A stretch of DNA of 64,000 nt from Piscicola geometra (taxonomy: Eukaryota > Annelida > Clitellata > Hirudinida > Piscicolidae), in assembly GCA_943735955.1 (NCBI GenBank), contig OX030961.1:6392420-6456419 (forward strand), in the 5' to 3' direction. The notes under the pieces are model-generated. The model was not told the DNA's origin, did no database searches, and worked only from the letters and a program-made list of their open reading frames with translations. Both the position numbers and the translations under genes were made by a program. Every line of letters begins with the position of its first letter. Within the stretch, counting starts at the first letter, position 1. Positions 52,137-64,000 of this stretch are shown in pieces.

Positions 52137-54179
52137 ATGAACTTTGACATCAGCATGATCAACTTCCTATGGGGTCTCTCAGTGGTGCAATTGTTGGTGT
52201 TTGTGTTGTTGTCTCGTGAAAGAGAAGAGCCGTATGAAAGTGTTGTTGATACCACGACACAAAAAACTAAGCCCACAAGGTCTGAGAATGATGATTCAAT
52301 GACAGCAACCGAACCTAAAGCCACAACAACACTTGAAAAAACTACGACACCGTCTCGTTCCTACAACAACAACAAACAACAAATAACAAAACTACTGATT
52401 TTTCAGCCAAACTTCAAACACGAAGTGTGGAGGTTTATCACGTATCAGTTTGTCCACTCAGAGTTAGTTCATTATTTTCTACGAATCGAATTGAAATTGA
52501 ACTCTAAAATAGGATTTGAATTGTATATCTTTCGATATTGGAGCGTTTATAAAAAGAATAGATATATTACAAACATGTTTCATTAGACCAAACAAAACTT
52601 ATAGAAAGTTTTAATTTCTTTCGACAACTAAAGATTCCATTCAAAACTCAACTCAACGCCACCAAATTTCCACAAACCCCATCATCAACCATCCAGCTGG
52701 CGACACCTCAGCACCAACCTTCTATGCCAACTCTACTTCAGCCACCATCAAAGACACTTGCAGCACACACACATCACTGCCATCTACCTCATCGCCATCT
52801 TCTCAGGTGAGAGTGCGTGTACGCTTGTGTGTACGCTTGTGAGTACACTACTTACGTACAAATATGTGTGTGTTTTTTTGTTTTTCTTTTGCGTGGGTGT
52901 ACTTATTGCATACATATATAACTTGAAATTCATTCGCACAAATACAAAAAGCAATTACAAATTCTTTACAGCGTCTGTGACATCGTCAATACTGGAGCCT
53001 GACGTCACACTGCTGGGAGCTTCAGGAGGAGCCGTTTCAGTGCTCACTGCCTGTCTAGCTTGCCAGTTCAAAGTTGATTTTTTATTTTTAGTTGCTTAGT
53101 TGTTGTTGTTGTTTTTGCTGCAGCTTATAATTTATATATTAGATTTTAATCTTCGAGTAAATGAAAAAAATCAATTTGCAAACACAAAAATGAAATAACA
53201 CAAAAGCAAACACGCACACATACACACAAAAAACAACGATGTACAAACGTTTATCAAACAAGACAAGCAATTTGTTCACGAGAGGGATTTCTTGGAGTTT
53301 AAGCTTGGAGTATTGCATTGATTGGAAATTCCGTGCAAGAATTTGTAAATATGAGTGGATAAATATTTTAAACTCTATTAAATCATGAATGCTAAGAACA
53401 TTTCATTTTAATATCTATTTCAGAAACATTAATTTAAATTTTATTAATCATTGAAAAACAACTATTTGGACAAAATTAACCAAAAAAACATTCAAACACA
53501 CTCAAGAACAAACAAACATCTCAAAGAACGTTTCTTAACATGCATCTGAAAACTCCCACGCAGAACGTCCAATGTCTTACGCTTAAAGACATAAAGTTTC
53601 TGCCGGTTCTCTTCATGTGTTAGTGTCATTCGCTTCAACGCTCATGATTTATTGAAAACCATTCACAAAATGCTAAACTTTGCACTTTTCAATTGCATTT
53701 TGAATGTTGAAAATGATTATTGATTTATGGCAGATTACTCCGATGTAGTTTCCTTCCTGGAGTCCAGAGAAGGCAAGAAAATGACGTCAGATCAACCACA
53801 AAGTCATCCTCACCAACTTCAACAGCCACAGGAACTTCAGGAAGATGGGATGCACAAATGCACGTTCCAGCAAAAAGAAAACTACAACACTTCAAACCTT
53901 CTCTTTCAATACTCTAATTTTTCCGCTCGTTTTTTCAAACGCCATTCCTATACTTCAATGAACAAAAATGAATATTTCAAAAGCAATATTCAAGACATCA
54001 AAAAAGAAAAATCGAAAAATAACAAAAAAATTTCAACGACTACAGCCAAGCACGTCCATAGAAAGTCCATGACCGTTCATTTAGTTGGCAGTATAATTGG
54101 TTTTATATTGGCGAAGATTCTGCTAGAAAAAGATTCAATTTATAAAAGAATAAAAACCCGGTTTAAATGTATTTATTAA
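52137..54179 (+). CDS. Rhomboid-family intramembrane serine protease
   Basis: Five exons close in frame (345 aa): 52137-52462, 52697-52806, 52972-53072, 53564-53618, 53734-54179. Rhomboids cut membrane proteins inside the bilayer. Visible in order: TM1 (FLWGLSVVQLLVFVLL), a polar Thr/Asn-rich loop of about 60 residues, then FQPNFKHEVWRFITYQFVHSDW as in animal rhomboids. HLSTN follows (His112 and Asn116 as oxyanion-hole residues), then IYLIAIFSASVTSSILEP, the catalytic GASGG with Ser163, and TM5 (FLPVLFMYY). TM6 has VHLVGSIIG with the catalytic His313. Both members of the Ser-His dyad are present, so activity is plausible. About 100 polar residues (about 207-308) are inserted between TM5 and TM6. 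The exon 4/5 junctions rest on phase and rhomboid order rather than on strong similarity. AATAAA follows at 54206-54211. Confidence 0.82.
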
Positions 54180-54774
54180 GCTATAAAAATATATCGTTTT
54201 TCAAAAATAAAGTTTTTGACTTGATTTTTTTGGGCAGAAAAATTTTTAAGTAATTTTTACTTGTTTTTTTAAAATATAAATTTTCGAAAAAAATAAAAAA
54301 TGGTAGAGTAAATTATGAAAAACTATTCATAACATTTGTAAAATTATTTAAAACTCACCAGAGTCCTTCAACAGTAAACTTGTCGTATTTACTGAAAACT
54401 TTCAGAAGAAGATCGAAAATATTATCAGAATAAATACCTTAAATAGTGGAAAAAATTCTTTAAGACACAATACGACTTCGTATCACACTACTCCAAATCA
54501 CTCGATTTTTTTCCCAAAATTTTTTTCTATTTTCTTAGGTTAAAAAACTTTAAGTAAAGTCAGACACCTAAGTGATCCTAAATTGGAAGATTTACAACAT
54601 GACGTCTCACAATAATGTTGTTTATTCTTTGAACAAATATTTTGTTTTTACACTTTAAAAACAAAAGAATAAATTAATCATAAAAATGCATGGTTTTTTT
54701 TCGACAATTAAAAAAATGTGAAAAGAGAGAGCCGATTAAATAAATACGCATTGATAATTCCGGCTTTGTCAGAA

Positions 54775-56421
54775 ATGTCGAAATATACCGGAGTGAAGGC
54801 GTCTCTGAACGAAGAAGGCCTGAGTCACGTGACGCTGAAGGACGTCTGCTGCTGTAGTAAGCTTCAGACAGTGCCTAAGAGGCCAGTAGAAAATCTGAGG
54901 TTTGGAGGGAACCGTCTTTATCACGCCTATGAGTACGAGCCTCTGAAGGTGTGTTTTTCAAGACCTACAAAAAAACCTGTCAATGAGAAGAGTGTTGAAA
55001 GCGGTCTGGGTTGTGAATGTCTTGGAACGATTAAGGATTCGAAGCAACAGATGCATGAGCAGAGATGCAGAGAGAAAGAAGAAAGAAAAGTTAAATGGCA
55101 GCAGGAAACGCAGTACGCCGTGAAAGATGGATGTTTGACGGTTGAGCAGCGCCAGAAGGAGTTCCTCACTCCCCCTCAGCTACAATGTCCACAACAAGAC
55201 CTTGCACACTTGGAAAAGGTGATTTAAATGCACTGAAATATTTGCGATTTGTGGGTATAAGCCCTACTCATCCTTTATAATCCATGTCAACAACTTTAAA
55301 ACTTATTAGTTTTTGAAAAGACTAAAAAACTTAATGAATTTTTTTAGAAATAGTTTTACATTATTTGAGTCAACTTCAACCAGCTTTGTCCTTGGCATAT
55401 GGAACCTTTTTCGAAGCCTTTGAATGGAGAACTGCACCCAAGAATGCAAGAGGTGCCTCAAGACTGTGCTTGTAGACGATATTTGTCGCCAGAACAAAAA
55501 AAACAAATGCAGACTGAAGACGAACGAAAACTACGATGCAAAATTCCGTGTGTTATTCAAGAGCCTCCTCGGCTGTCTCCCACGCTTCATTGCACCCTTC
55601 CAGACGTGTGTAAGGAGCCTCAAAAAAGAAGAAAAAATGGTGTTTTACGGAAGAGTGGACATTGGGATGACATGCCTGTCTGCAAATGGGATTATCTTGA
55701 TAAGGCATCTCCCTACTGGGATCATGAAGAAATTAGTCAGGTTACTGAAGTTAACATAGAAGCTTTTCTGTATTATATTTAGGTTTTCTATTTTTATTCT
55801 ACGATTATCTTCAAACTCTTTTTTTACTTTTATATCAAAACTCCAACAGCTTTTGAGGATAAACACCATGCCAGGCTATTCAGACGACCTGGGCAGGGAT
55901 ACAGTGAGCCATTTAGACCACGATGCTCAGCAATTCCTCAAGAGACTGCCTGATGATGGCACTTTCAGGAAGAGAAATACCGAACTGAGTAAGAGTGTAT
56001 TGTGCATTTGGTTTTTATAATTATTAAGGGTGTTTTCATTTCCTACTTCAATAATATAAAAATTAATGGAATTTTTTTTGTTTCTATGAAGTTTAAAAGA
56101 ATTGTTTAATTTTTAGCAAATTGCTTGTTTTTTATAGACCATTTGAACTTTATCGCATATTCTACGCAATTTTTCACCGTTAAAATATTTTTCATCGGTC
56201 TTCATCATAAAAACTTTTGCTATCAATGTTTCGAAATAATGAAGCAAAATAAGCCTCCTCCTTCTCAAGAACTCTCATGCGTTGACGAGGCGTGAGGGGT
56301 GTGTGTGTGTTGAATGCAATACATTCTTTCAACGCAATGAGGCTTTCTTATCATGAAATTATTTTTTTCAGGCGAGTGGGTTAAAAAGGTTATTGAGTAT
56401 CGCAGAATTGGACTTTACTGA
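54775..56421 (+). CDS. Unrecognised Cys-rich protein
   Basis: Four exons close in frame (329 aa): 54775-55218, 55384-55740, 55850-55988, 56372-56421. I recognise no domain. There is no signal peptide or membrane segment. The protein is polar, with clustered cysteines (DVCCCSKLQ, GLGCECLGTI, DCACRRY) and a Lys/Glu/Gln-rich helical stretch (EQRCREKEERKVKWQQET), plus Trp/Tyr-rich motifs (GHWDDMPVCKWDYLD, SPYWDHEE). The start was taken at the first ATG in frame; a GTG at 54718 extends the frame but is an unlikely start. The 3' end is uncertain: in exon 4 another frame is open to 56529 (ending NSFNKIY). It could be reached if the donor were agt|gtattg at 56000 instead of ctga|gtaaga. An AATAAA lies at 56516. 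It sits close behind the rhomboid gene on the same strand. Confidence 0.7.
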
Positions 56422-57811
56422 CTTGACTAACACAAAGAGACTGCTGATCGATTCGGAGTTTCAGACCATTAACAAAAGTCTGAAAAAACAGATTAAAACA
56501 GAGTACAATTCATTCAATAAAATATACTAAGTTGTTGGAAATAAAAATATTTAACTTATTTTGTTTATTTTATTTTATTATCCTTAAAAACGTTAAAAAT
56601 TAAGCTATAGTTTCATACATTGAAACAAAGTTGTCATTTAAACGGGCGAGTAGGAGAGGGGTATATAAATAAATAAACTTGAGAAGTCAAAAGACAGCGA
56701 GCGCTTTAGTGCATATTTTCTTTAGCTCATTTTTGATGTTTCAACACGTTTATTTTATAGAATTCATGCAAATTCATTTCAAGAACAACCCATTACTTTT
56801 CTAGATCTATTAAACCTGTGGGAGCTTATGCATTCAAGGCACAAGTTGTAAATAATTTTCAGGAAACTTTAAAAAACTAAAAGTACTTCATCTAGACAGT
56901 CGCCGAAAGATTCTAAGTTTAATTGACAAGATCTGAAAATAATTGGAAATAATCCAAGCTTTGAGGTGAGCTTATGTTGCACCTGCCATTAATTAGCCCA
57001 TTACATCTTCTTTAAAGAGTTTCCGGTAGCTTGAAGCAAAAGCCTCAGTTCTTTAAAACGTAATAAAACAATATAAGTACAAATTTATATTATAGTAACT
57101 ATTGTTTGGGAAAATTAGCATCTCACTAAGCTTTGAAGCAACTACATATGTTGTTTGTGTTAATTTCCACAGTCCTAAAGATCTGTTTTCGCAGAAATTT
57201 ATTATTCTAGAAAAGATTAAAAAACAGTAATGAATAGTTTTTTCATTATATTTAGTTATTCTTTTTGGAACATTTTTTTATAAAATTGTATATAAGTTTT
57301 GCAATCTGTATTTTCATTTATGTATTGCTTTGGAAGCATTTCAAAAGCAAATTTGGTGTATTCTTTCGAGTTACTGAAACTTCTGTGGCCTTAAAGTGAG
57401 TTAATTCAATTTTTAAAATGCCATGCCATTTATTCTAAGCAGACTACAAATCAACCATTTAAATGCCAGCGAAAGACAATGTACACAGGGAAATAATTAA
57501 AAGTGAAATAAGGCGCTGTCACATTTTGTACTTGCTCTTTACTAGATTTAATTATTAGAGTTTTTGGTGAAAAATATGTAAAAACGAAAATAGCAATACT
57601 TGTTCTCAAAGCACCTTGACAATGAATGATGACTTAATGAGGTCGCATGCAACTCAGTACATAAATTAGAAATGCCCTCAAAATAGTGTAATGTACTTTT
57701 GATTCTTAAATTCATTAATAAATTAATAAAATCTTTCTAAAAGATTTTCAAACATCTTTATTTAATGCAGGTGAATGAAAATTTCTTTTTCCAAACCCCA
57801 AACTGGTGAAA
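56422..57811. other. Intergenic region upstream of GPCR 2
   Basis: AT-rich spacer with the 3' UTR of the preceding gene at its left end. I see no gene, tRNA or clear repeat. Confidence 0.65.
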
Positions 57812-60800
57812 ATGGCTTCATTATCTTTCAAAAAGACTATTCGTTGTTTTTGGATTTTTATATTATTAGGAGAATTAAAAACAAATGCAAAATTTGAAAC
57901 CCATTCGAAATTAAAAACAATGAGTTTTTATGTTACTAATACAACTCTTACTGTTACAAATAAAAGTAAATGCTCAACAAATGATGCTCCAGTAACAACT
58001 ACACCACACACAACTAATCATCATGTCACAAGCAACAACAATAAACATGAGGTGAGTGGCGCAACCATTTTAACAACATCGTAAATCATCTGTGTCATCA
58101 TCTTTTCTTAAATATTTTTCACCGTCATATTTTTTCCATCTTTTTCTTTATAATATTAATTCCCATCTTTTTTCTAATAATTTTTTAAATAATCTTCTTT
58201 ATCATCACCTTTCGTATCATCTTCTTCAACCTCATCTTTTCAAATTAAATTTCAGCATAGATCATTTATTGCAGCCTTTTCCACATCCATCAACATCATC
58301 AAATGCCTAATCTTTTTGAATACAATTTAACCCCTAAATAATTGATTTCAATCCCCTCAGCCTTCATATCTTCCGTCTCATCCTCTTTTTTCAATCTTTT
58401 TCGCCATCACTGAGCAAATCTTTCTTGCTGCCATAGAGGACATAATTCAAATTTTTAAGGTCTTCTAAACAATGCAGATAACGAGCAGAAGAGAGGATAG
58501 GCATGCTCAGAAGGGATTAGATGTAATAAAGTATAAAAAGACATTCGAAGTTCTGTTGTTCATGTACATATTTATTCAAATTATATATCATTATTCACTC
58601 AAATTTTTTGTAATATTTGCATAAAAAATGGAAAAGAGAGCCGAGAAAAGACTTTTATCATTTTTTATATTTTTTTTAGAATTAACGGCGAGCTTGAAGA
58701 AATGAGTCAGTATGGTTTTGCTGGTAACGATTATGTGAATAAAAAGTTTTAAAAATTTAAAGAATGGTAACGGTAAGATGGCTCTAGAAAAATTAACGAT
58801 GATCATGAGGGTGATGACGATGACATCAACAATTCTTGAAGAAGCTTTGAAGTAGTTCGTAACTGAAACTGACGAAAGGGTTCATGGATGGCGGTGAAAC
58901 TGCAATTACTAGAGACAAAATATTATTTTGAAGTACTAAGCGTTTCAATAGTATAAGTATCTTATGAGAAATAATGAAAAGAAAACATAAGGTCTTTTGA
59001 ATTGTCAAGTAGTGTGCAATGTAAATTTCGTGGTGATTAGTGATAATTATTATAAAAAAGGTCCGTATAAATTATAAATTAACAAAAATATATAAACGCC
59101 ATAAAAATTATTAGCAAAGCTCATTCTAAATTAGTAAAACCTTTTAAGGTACTTGAAAGCACATAGGAAATTATAAAAAGTTTAGTTTCCAGTTTTTAAT
59201 TTTTCGGGAATGGTTCAAAAGAATAGTTTGAAAACATTAAAAAAAAACATTTTTAAACAGAATTTATTTTTATGTGTTAACGAGTAGGTCCCCATTAAAC
59301 AATTCTGAAAGTTTCAAGTCAAATCTTGATAGTTTGTAAACATGAACGTTTCCCATAACCAGTCAAGTCGTAAGGAAGAAATTAACAATTGTTCACGTAA
59401 TTTCTGTTCATCAGGCCTAAGTTTCTCTTGAAGACGCCCATCTCTTTCCTAGAAAGGTAGGCTACTAGGGAGTGTGGAAATCAAACCCATGACCTATGGC
59501 TCTAAGCCGCGAGTCGTTAACCACTTGAGTGTTCACTTATTGAGAAAAATCTAATGAATAGTGAAATATAGCGACAGAGTGTTCGAATTTTTTTGAGTAT
59601 GTCAAATTTCCGCTACGCAATCCAATTACTAATGATTGATGTTTCAGTTAAACAGAAAAAAGATTGTCTAAAAAGTTTCGTAAGACTCAGATGAAAATAG
59701 CACTTCAACATTTACAACGCAATATATGGATTAGGTATATACTTTAAGATTACAATTCTGTAAATTAAAATGCCAAAATTCAAAACACAACATTTCCACA
59801 TTTTTAAATTTTTTAAACGAAGCTTTTTAAAATTTAAAAAGTAACTTATAGGTTTTTTCTAGATTAAAAAAATATTATTTTTCATTAAATTTTTAACACT
59901 TCAAATATTTAAGACTTAACTTTTTCAAAAGCAGTTACACTCAGTTATCAACCTTTCCACGCAACCAATACTCTTTGACATCCAAAAGTGAGTGTACTTG
60001 TTGTTTTATTAGAATTATTTAAAAATATTTAATTAAAGATATTTTTAGAAATTAATTCGATTTTAGAAATATGCTGTATAAAGAAACCTAAAAAATTTAT
60101 TTAAAAACTTTGCCTTTTCATGTTTTCCAAGTTTTCAATTTCTTCATCCAACCCTTCAATTTACATTTTATCATATTCCAAAGAAAAATATTTTGCCATA
60201 CAATTATTTGATGATCCCTATGAAGGACAAACTTTTTAAAAGAACCAAGACAAACAGATTCCGAATCTCGAGCAACAAGCTTCACTAACTCTAAAACAAG
60301 TCACTTCGATTCTCAGAAGAAGAAGAAGGGGAAAACTGCAACATCTATCACTGCTTGCACTTCTTCTACGACTTCTAATGCTAATTTATATCCGAACAAG
60401 GCTCATAAAACACACTATTTACCATCTACAATTATTAAAGAATCAGCAGAAATGAAAAAATTAAGAAAAGACATTTTAACTAAATTTTCTATAAAAACTA
60501 ACAATATTTCTAAAAGCATAACAATCGAATTCGAAAAGTTATGCTACCTTTTGGAAGAGTCCGTTCACAACATTGAAAGAAATAAGAGGAAAAAAAGACG
60601 AGAAAATACTTTTTTTGAAAATGAAAAAGTCAAAGAGTTGATCAAAGGTTCAATCAACTACACTGAAGATTCGATAAAAAACACATCGCTTGATGAAGAA
60701 GCTTCAAACGAATCGCTTTTTGAAATCGACGCTAGATGCCTCACCGTCGAAGTCATCCCTAGGTGCGAGTACGAGATGACATGGATAGACTGGTTTGATC

Positions 60801-63585
60801 ACTACCTTTCGATCCTTGTAATCATTTTTGCTGTCGTCGTCATCATCGTTGGAGGGCTGGGCAACTTTTTTGTGATCGCAGTGGTTTTCACAAACGGCAA
60901 CCAGCTCACCAGCACCACCAACACTTTCATCGTCAACCTGGCCATTGCTGATCTCATTTTCTTGCTCTTTTGTGTGCCATTCCACACATACCTTCTCACA
61001 AATGGAATCTGGCTCTATGGTGAATTTTTATGCATCATGATTCATTTCGTGCAGTACTCCAGCATGGCAGCCAGCGTATGGACCTTGGTGGCTGTCTCTT
61101 TGGACCGCTTCTTGGCTGTGGCGTATCCTCTAAAGACCAAACATCTGAGAAGACCGAGATTTGCTCTCGTCTTTTGTTTTTTAATCTGGCTCGTGTCTTT
61201 TCTTCTATCTACTCCAACCCTTTATTTATTCGAAATTGGTACTAGCCACTTTAGAATTTTTAACTGCAGCGTTAATCTGACTTCAACTGAACTAATTGTA
61301 ACTGATGATAAAGAGTTCGATAATGTTAGTGTGATTAACACAACTTCATTAAACAAAAACAGTTTTTTATGGTTTTCTGAAAACTCAAAAATAAATGTGA
61401 AAAATTCTTTCGCAAAATCGTTGCGAAATAGTTCTGAATGGCTTGGAGATATCCAAGCAGAAGTATCTACCATTAATCAAACAAACGAGCCTACGTTTGA
61501 TGTTACGCCATCGTTGACCTATCAAGCAGTTACTTCATCTCCTGATTTGTCCTCTCAACCCACCATCTTTTCATCATTTCAAAATGACTTTTACCCTTCG
61601 GCTTTTATAAATAATACAGTTGCGATTATGACTAGAAAACCTAATAATTATTTCTTAGAGGAAAATTATTATTCGAAAACATCATCGCATTTAATTTTTC
61701 GTCGTAATCAACCAAAGCCCGTCTCAAACACAAAATTATGGAAGCTGAAAGGAAAGATAAATTCACTGAACGATCGATATAAAAATAGCATGAATAATGA
61801 GTCTCTCAAGAGTAAAGAAAAAAATAAATTAAAAAAGCATAAAAAATATAGAAGGGAATTAAGACCCAGAAGAATTGAAAAAATTAATCCATTTGGGTTA
61901 ATGCTGAAATACTTTATTGATCAACTGTCTTCAAGAAATTGTTTTAACGAAAAAAATAGAAAATCTGGAATGAAGCGTTTTTTAAATGTGGTTTGCCAAA
62001 AAATATCTCGATTTGATTCAGTCCTATCAGATAAACTTAACTTATCCCATTCGAATAACTTCCGTCAAAAGCAAAACAGTCGATTCTATAGAAAGTTGGG
62101 AAATGCTTGTTGTATGCTTTTGTGGAAAAATTTAACAAGATTACAAAGCATGAGCGAAGACAGTGGGTTGATTCATCAAGGAAAAAACTGGAATGATTGG
62201 TGTTGGACGGATCAAACACCTAAAGAAAAAAAAGAAAACTTGTATTTGAAGAATTATTGTAACAGTAAAGAAGACAAAAATGAAGGAAACAAGAAATTAA
62301 TGAATGCAGATTGCCTTTCCATAAATCTTTGCAATTTAAAAGTCAAATTTAATCAAAAAAATGACCAAAAGAAAACTAAATGGCTCGAAAAAAAAGAAGT
62401 AAAACATCAAAAAAAACGAAACTTAAACAAAAATGTGACTATACAACAGCATGCAAAGACAGATACTCAACAGACACCATTTCCAATAGCAAACCCTAAA
62501 ACCCCAAGTTATCCTCATCCCTACATAAAAACAACGTGTGAACCAAATTGCTTGGAAAAGCGGATAATCAAGCCCACTTTCTATCCCATACTTTTTCTTT
62601 TCACTTACATCATCCCTCTATCAAGCATTGCTTGCTTCAGTGCTGGAACGATCCGCTGTCTTTGGTCCAAGACCAGCATCAATGCCAGAATCCCTAATCG
62701 ATCTCTGATGGCGAAGAGACGAAGTACCAAGCTGATTGTTGTAGTGGTTGTGCTCTTTGCACTCTGCTGGTTACCTGTCCACATTCTTTGGTTGGTTTCA
62801 GCTCTGGAGTACATGAGTGGAGAATATGTCATGCTTTTGTACTACTTCAAGTTAGCGGAATGGTTGTGTGGAGAATCGGTTGAGGAATCGAAAAATGCGT
62901 TTATGGGTAGATACAATTTTAGAGGTTTTAAATTTAAATAAGAATTGTAATACTAAGCGCTTTTCATAAATAAAATCGTTCTAGCGATAAAAACTGATTT
63001 TCAATCATTTTCTTCCGTTAAGCCACTCATTCACACATACAAATCAATAAAAAAGAAATAGCTTTAAAAGAAAATAATAATAATAATAAAATGTTTATAA
63101 AATAATAATAATTTAAGTTTACTAAATTTTTTTTATGTGTTTGAAATCTACCTAGATGAAAGTTTTAAAGAGCAAAAAGTATAAACTTCTTTCATTTCTA
63201 TTTCAGGCGCAAAATAAAAATTTTGGTTCAAAAAACATATTTTAAATGAATAATTGTTGACTACAGGATTTTCAGCGTAGTAATGAGCTACAGCAACTCT
63301 TCGGTCAACCCTATCGTTTACGCGTTCCTTTCATCACGCTTCCAGGCGGAGATTAAAAAGGCTTTCCATTGCAAGCGAAAAACCAGCAGTCTCATCAACA
63401 ACCACAGCAAAAACAACCGCAAAAGCACTCTCAGAAGCACGTTCAACAGACTCACCTTTAAAACCACAAGCAACACTTCCAACAGCATTGGTAACAATAG
63501 CAAACAAATCATGAATACAAAGCATCCCAGTATCAAGATGAGGTGCATCAGAAACTCTTTGGATGGAAGGGAAGGCCAGATTTAA
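57812..63585 (+). CDS. GPCR 2: galanin/allatostatin-A-type receptor with giant extracellular loop 2
   Basis: Proposed three exons close in frame (1030 aa): 57812-58051, 60317-62850, 63267-63585. The core is secure. TM1 has GLGNFFVIAVV; TM2 has NLAIADLIFLL; extracellular loop 1 has WLYGEFLC; TM3 ends SLDRFLAVAYP; TM4 has WLVSFLLSTP; TM6 has FALCWLPVHILW; and TM7 has MSYSNSSVNPIVYAFLS. The TM7 wording is typical of galanin and allatostatin-A (buccalin) receptors, which bind neuropeptides and signal through G proteins at the plasma membrane. Between TM4 and TM5 lie about 445 Lys/Asn/Ser-rich residues in one open frame. Exon 1 starts with a hydrophobic leader (IRCFWIFILLGEL) and a Thr/Asn-rich stretch; joining it to 60317 rests on phase and on the acceptor cgattctcag. 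Without it, translation could start at 60452. An AATAAA lies at 63681. Confidence 0.85.
58052..60316 (+). other. Proposed intron 1 of GPCR 2
   Basis: The donor is gag|gtgagt and the acceptor is ttctcag|aag, both phase 0. The AT-rich interior has a pyrimidine-rich stretch near 58090-58440 and a SINE-like relic near 59420-59535. Confidence 0.55.
59420..59535 (-). mobile_element. tRNA-derived SINE-like relic
   Basis: On the minus strand, CTCAAGTGGTTAAC (59516-59529) resembles the A box of a Pol III promoter. GGTTTGATTTCC (59476-59487) resembles the B box (GGTTCGANTCC), about 30 bases apart as in a tRNA head. The arms do not fold into a full cloverleaf, so it reads as a tRNA-derived SINE or a degraded tRNA pseudogene. 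It is GC-richer than its surroundings. Confidence 0.5.
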
Positions 63586-64000
63586 ATGATTCCATTAAAA
63601 AATCATCAGAGAAAAAGTGTTTTAGTCTGAAATATATTATTTCATAATTAAAGACATGAATATGGAGACCAGATAATAATAATAAAAAAACTAGAATAAA
63701 AAATAACAACATTAATAACGATTAAGAATAACAATAGTTTTATAATGAAGATAACAATGTTAGAAAATTGTAAGAAAAAGGCGAAATGTATTTTAGAAAA
63801 GCAGGTGGTTTTTTTGGTATTGTGTTCTGATTGATTAAAAGTGGTTTTAAAGTAGCAAACAAAAATGTATTAGATATAAAAAAATAATGATGATAAAAAG
63901 ACAAAAAACTAATAACTTAAACCATTTGAAAAAATATGAAGCAGTAAATCAAATAAAATATAAAATAAGAAATGACATTGTATTTCCAAAACTTGACATT
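63586..64000. other. 3' flank of GPCR 2
   Basis: AT-rich 3' UTR and downstream DNA with AATAAT-type stretches. An AATAAA at 63681-63686 is the likely poly(A) signal, about 96 bases after the stop. No further gene begins before the window ends. Confidence 0.6.

Noticed and set aside
54927..55169. An 80-residue minus-strand frame
   Set aside because: It is the antisense shadow of exon 1 of the Cys-rich gene.
59420..59535. A functional tRNA gene
   Set aside because: A- and B-box-like motifs are present, but I could not pair the acceptor, D and T arms into a complete cloverleaf.

Overview
This looks like nuclear DNA of an invertebrate animal. It is AT-rich (my estimate is about two-thirds A+T). 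Its genes are split by canonical GT-AG introns of roughly 30 bp to 4 kb, coding exons are much more GC-rich than introns, and there is no operon structure. The gene set (two rhodopsin-family GPCRs, Rab5, a class II ARF, glycogen phosphorylase, cyclophilin H, Cu/Zn SOD, a rhomboid protease) is metazoan. Long Asn/Lys/Ser-rich insertions in otherwise conserved proteins, and the styles of the GPCRs, suggest a lophotrochozoan. A leech-like annelid is my best guess, but it is not proven.

Layout, left to right: about 6.6 kb of non-coding DNA with a very long (CA)n array; GPCR 1 on the plus strand (6870-22043, six coding exons); an AT-rich gap holding a short hAT-like transposon; Rab5-like GTPase (+, 25687-27189) facing ARF4/5-like GTPase (-, 28035-29363), with GAT-rich DNA between them; an Asn-repeat protein with a phostensin/taperin-like N-terminus (+, 29987-33354); a decayed reverse-transcriptase tail (-); glycogen phosphorylase (-, 35177-38864); an ankyrin-repeat protein (-, 40414-44362); secreted Cu/Zn SOD (+, 45752-48355) convergent with cyclophilin H (-, 48701-50974); a rhomboid protease (+, 52137-54179); an unrecognised Cys-rich protein (+, 54775-56421); and GPCR 2, of galanin/allatostatin-A type (+, 57812-63585), with a tRNA-derived SINE-like relic in its first intron.

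Exon structures were built by hand. For each gene I followed the conserved protein from exon to exon and required GT (once GC) donors, AG acceptors and matching phase. Every multi-exon model given here closes in frame from ATG to stop. The genes are not an obvious functional cluster; they mostly serve general cell functions (vesicle traffic, glycogen breakdown, spliceosome, redox, intramembrane proteolysis) plus two signalling receptors.

The features most worth a second look are in the proteins. GPCR 1 has a 575-residue stretch without Met before its first helix, an acidic tail of about 520 residues, and IRY in place of DRY. GPCR 2 has an extracellular loop 2 of about 445 residues. The cyclophilin H has altered active-site residues. 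The Rab5-like protein has an altered P-loop and switch I. The rhomboid carries about 100 residues between its last two membrane helices. I see no sign of a wholly new multi-gene system.
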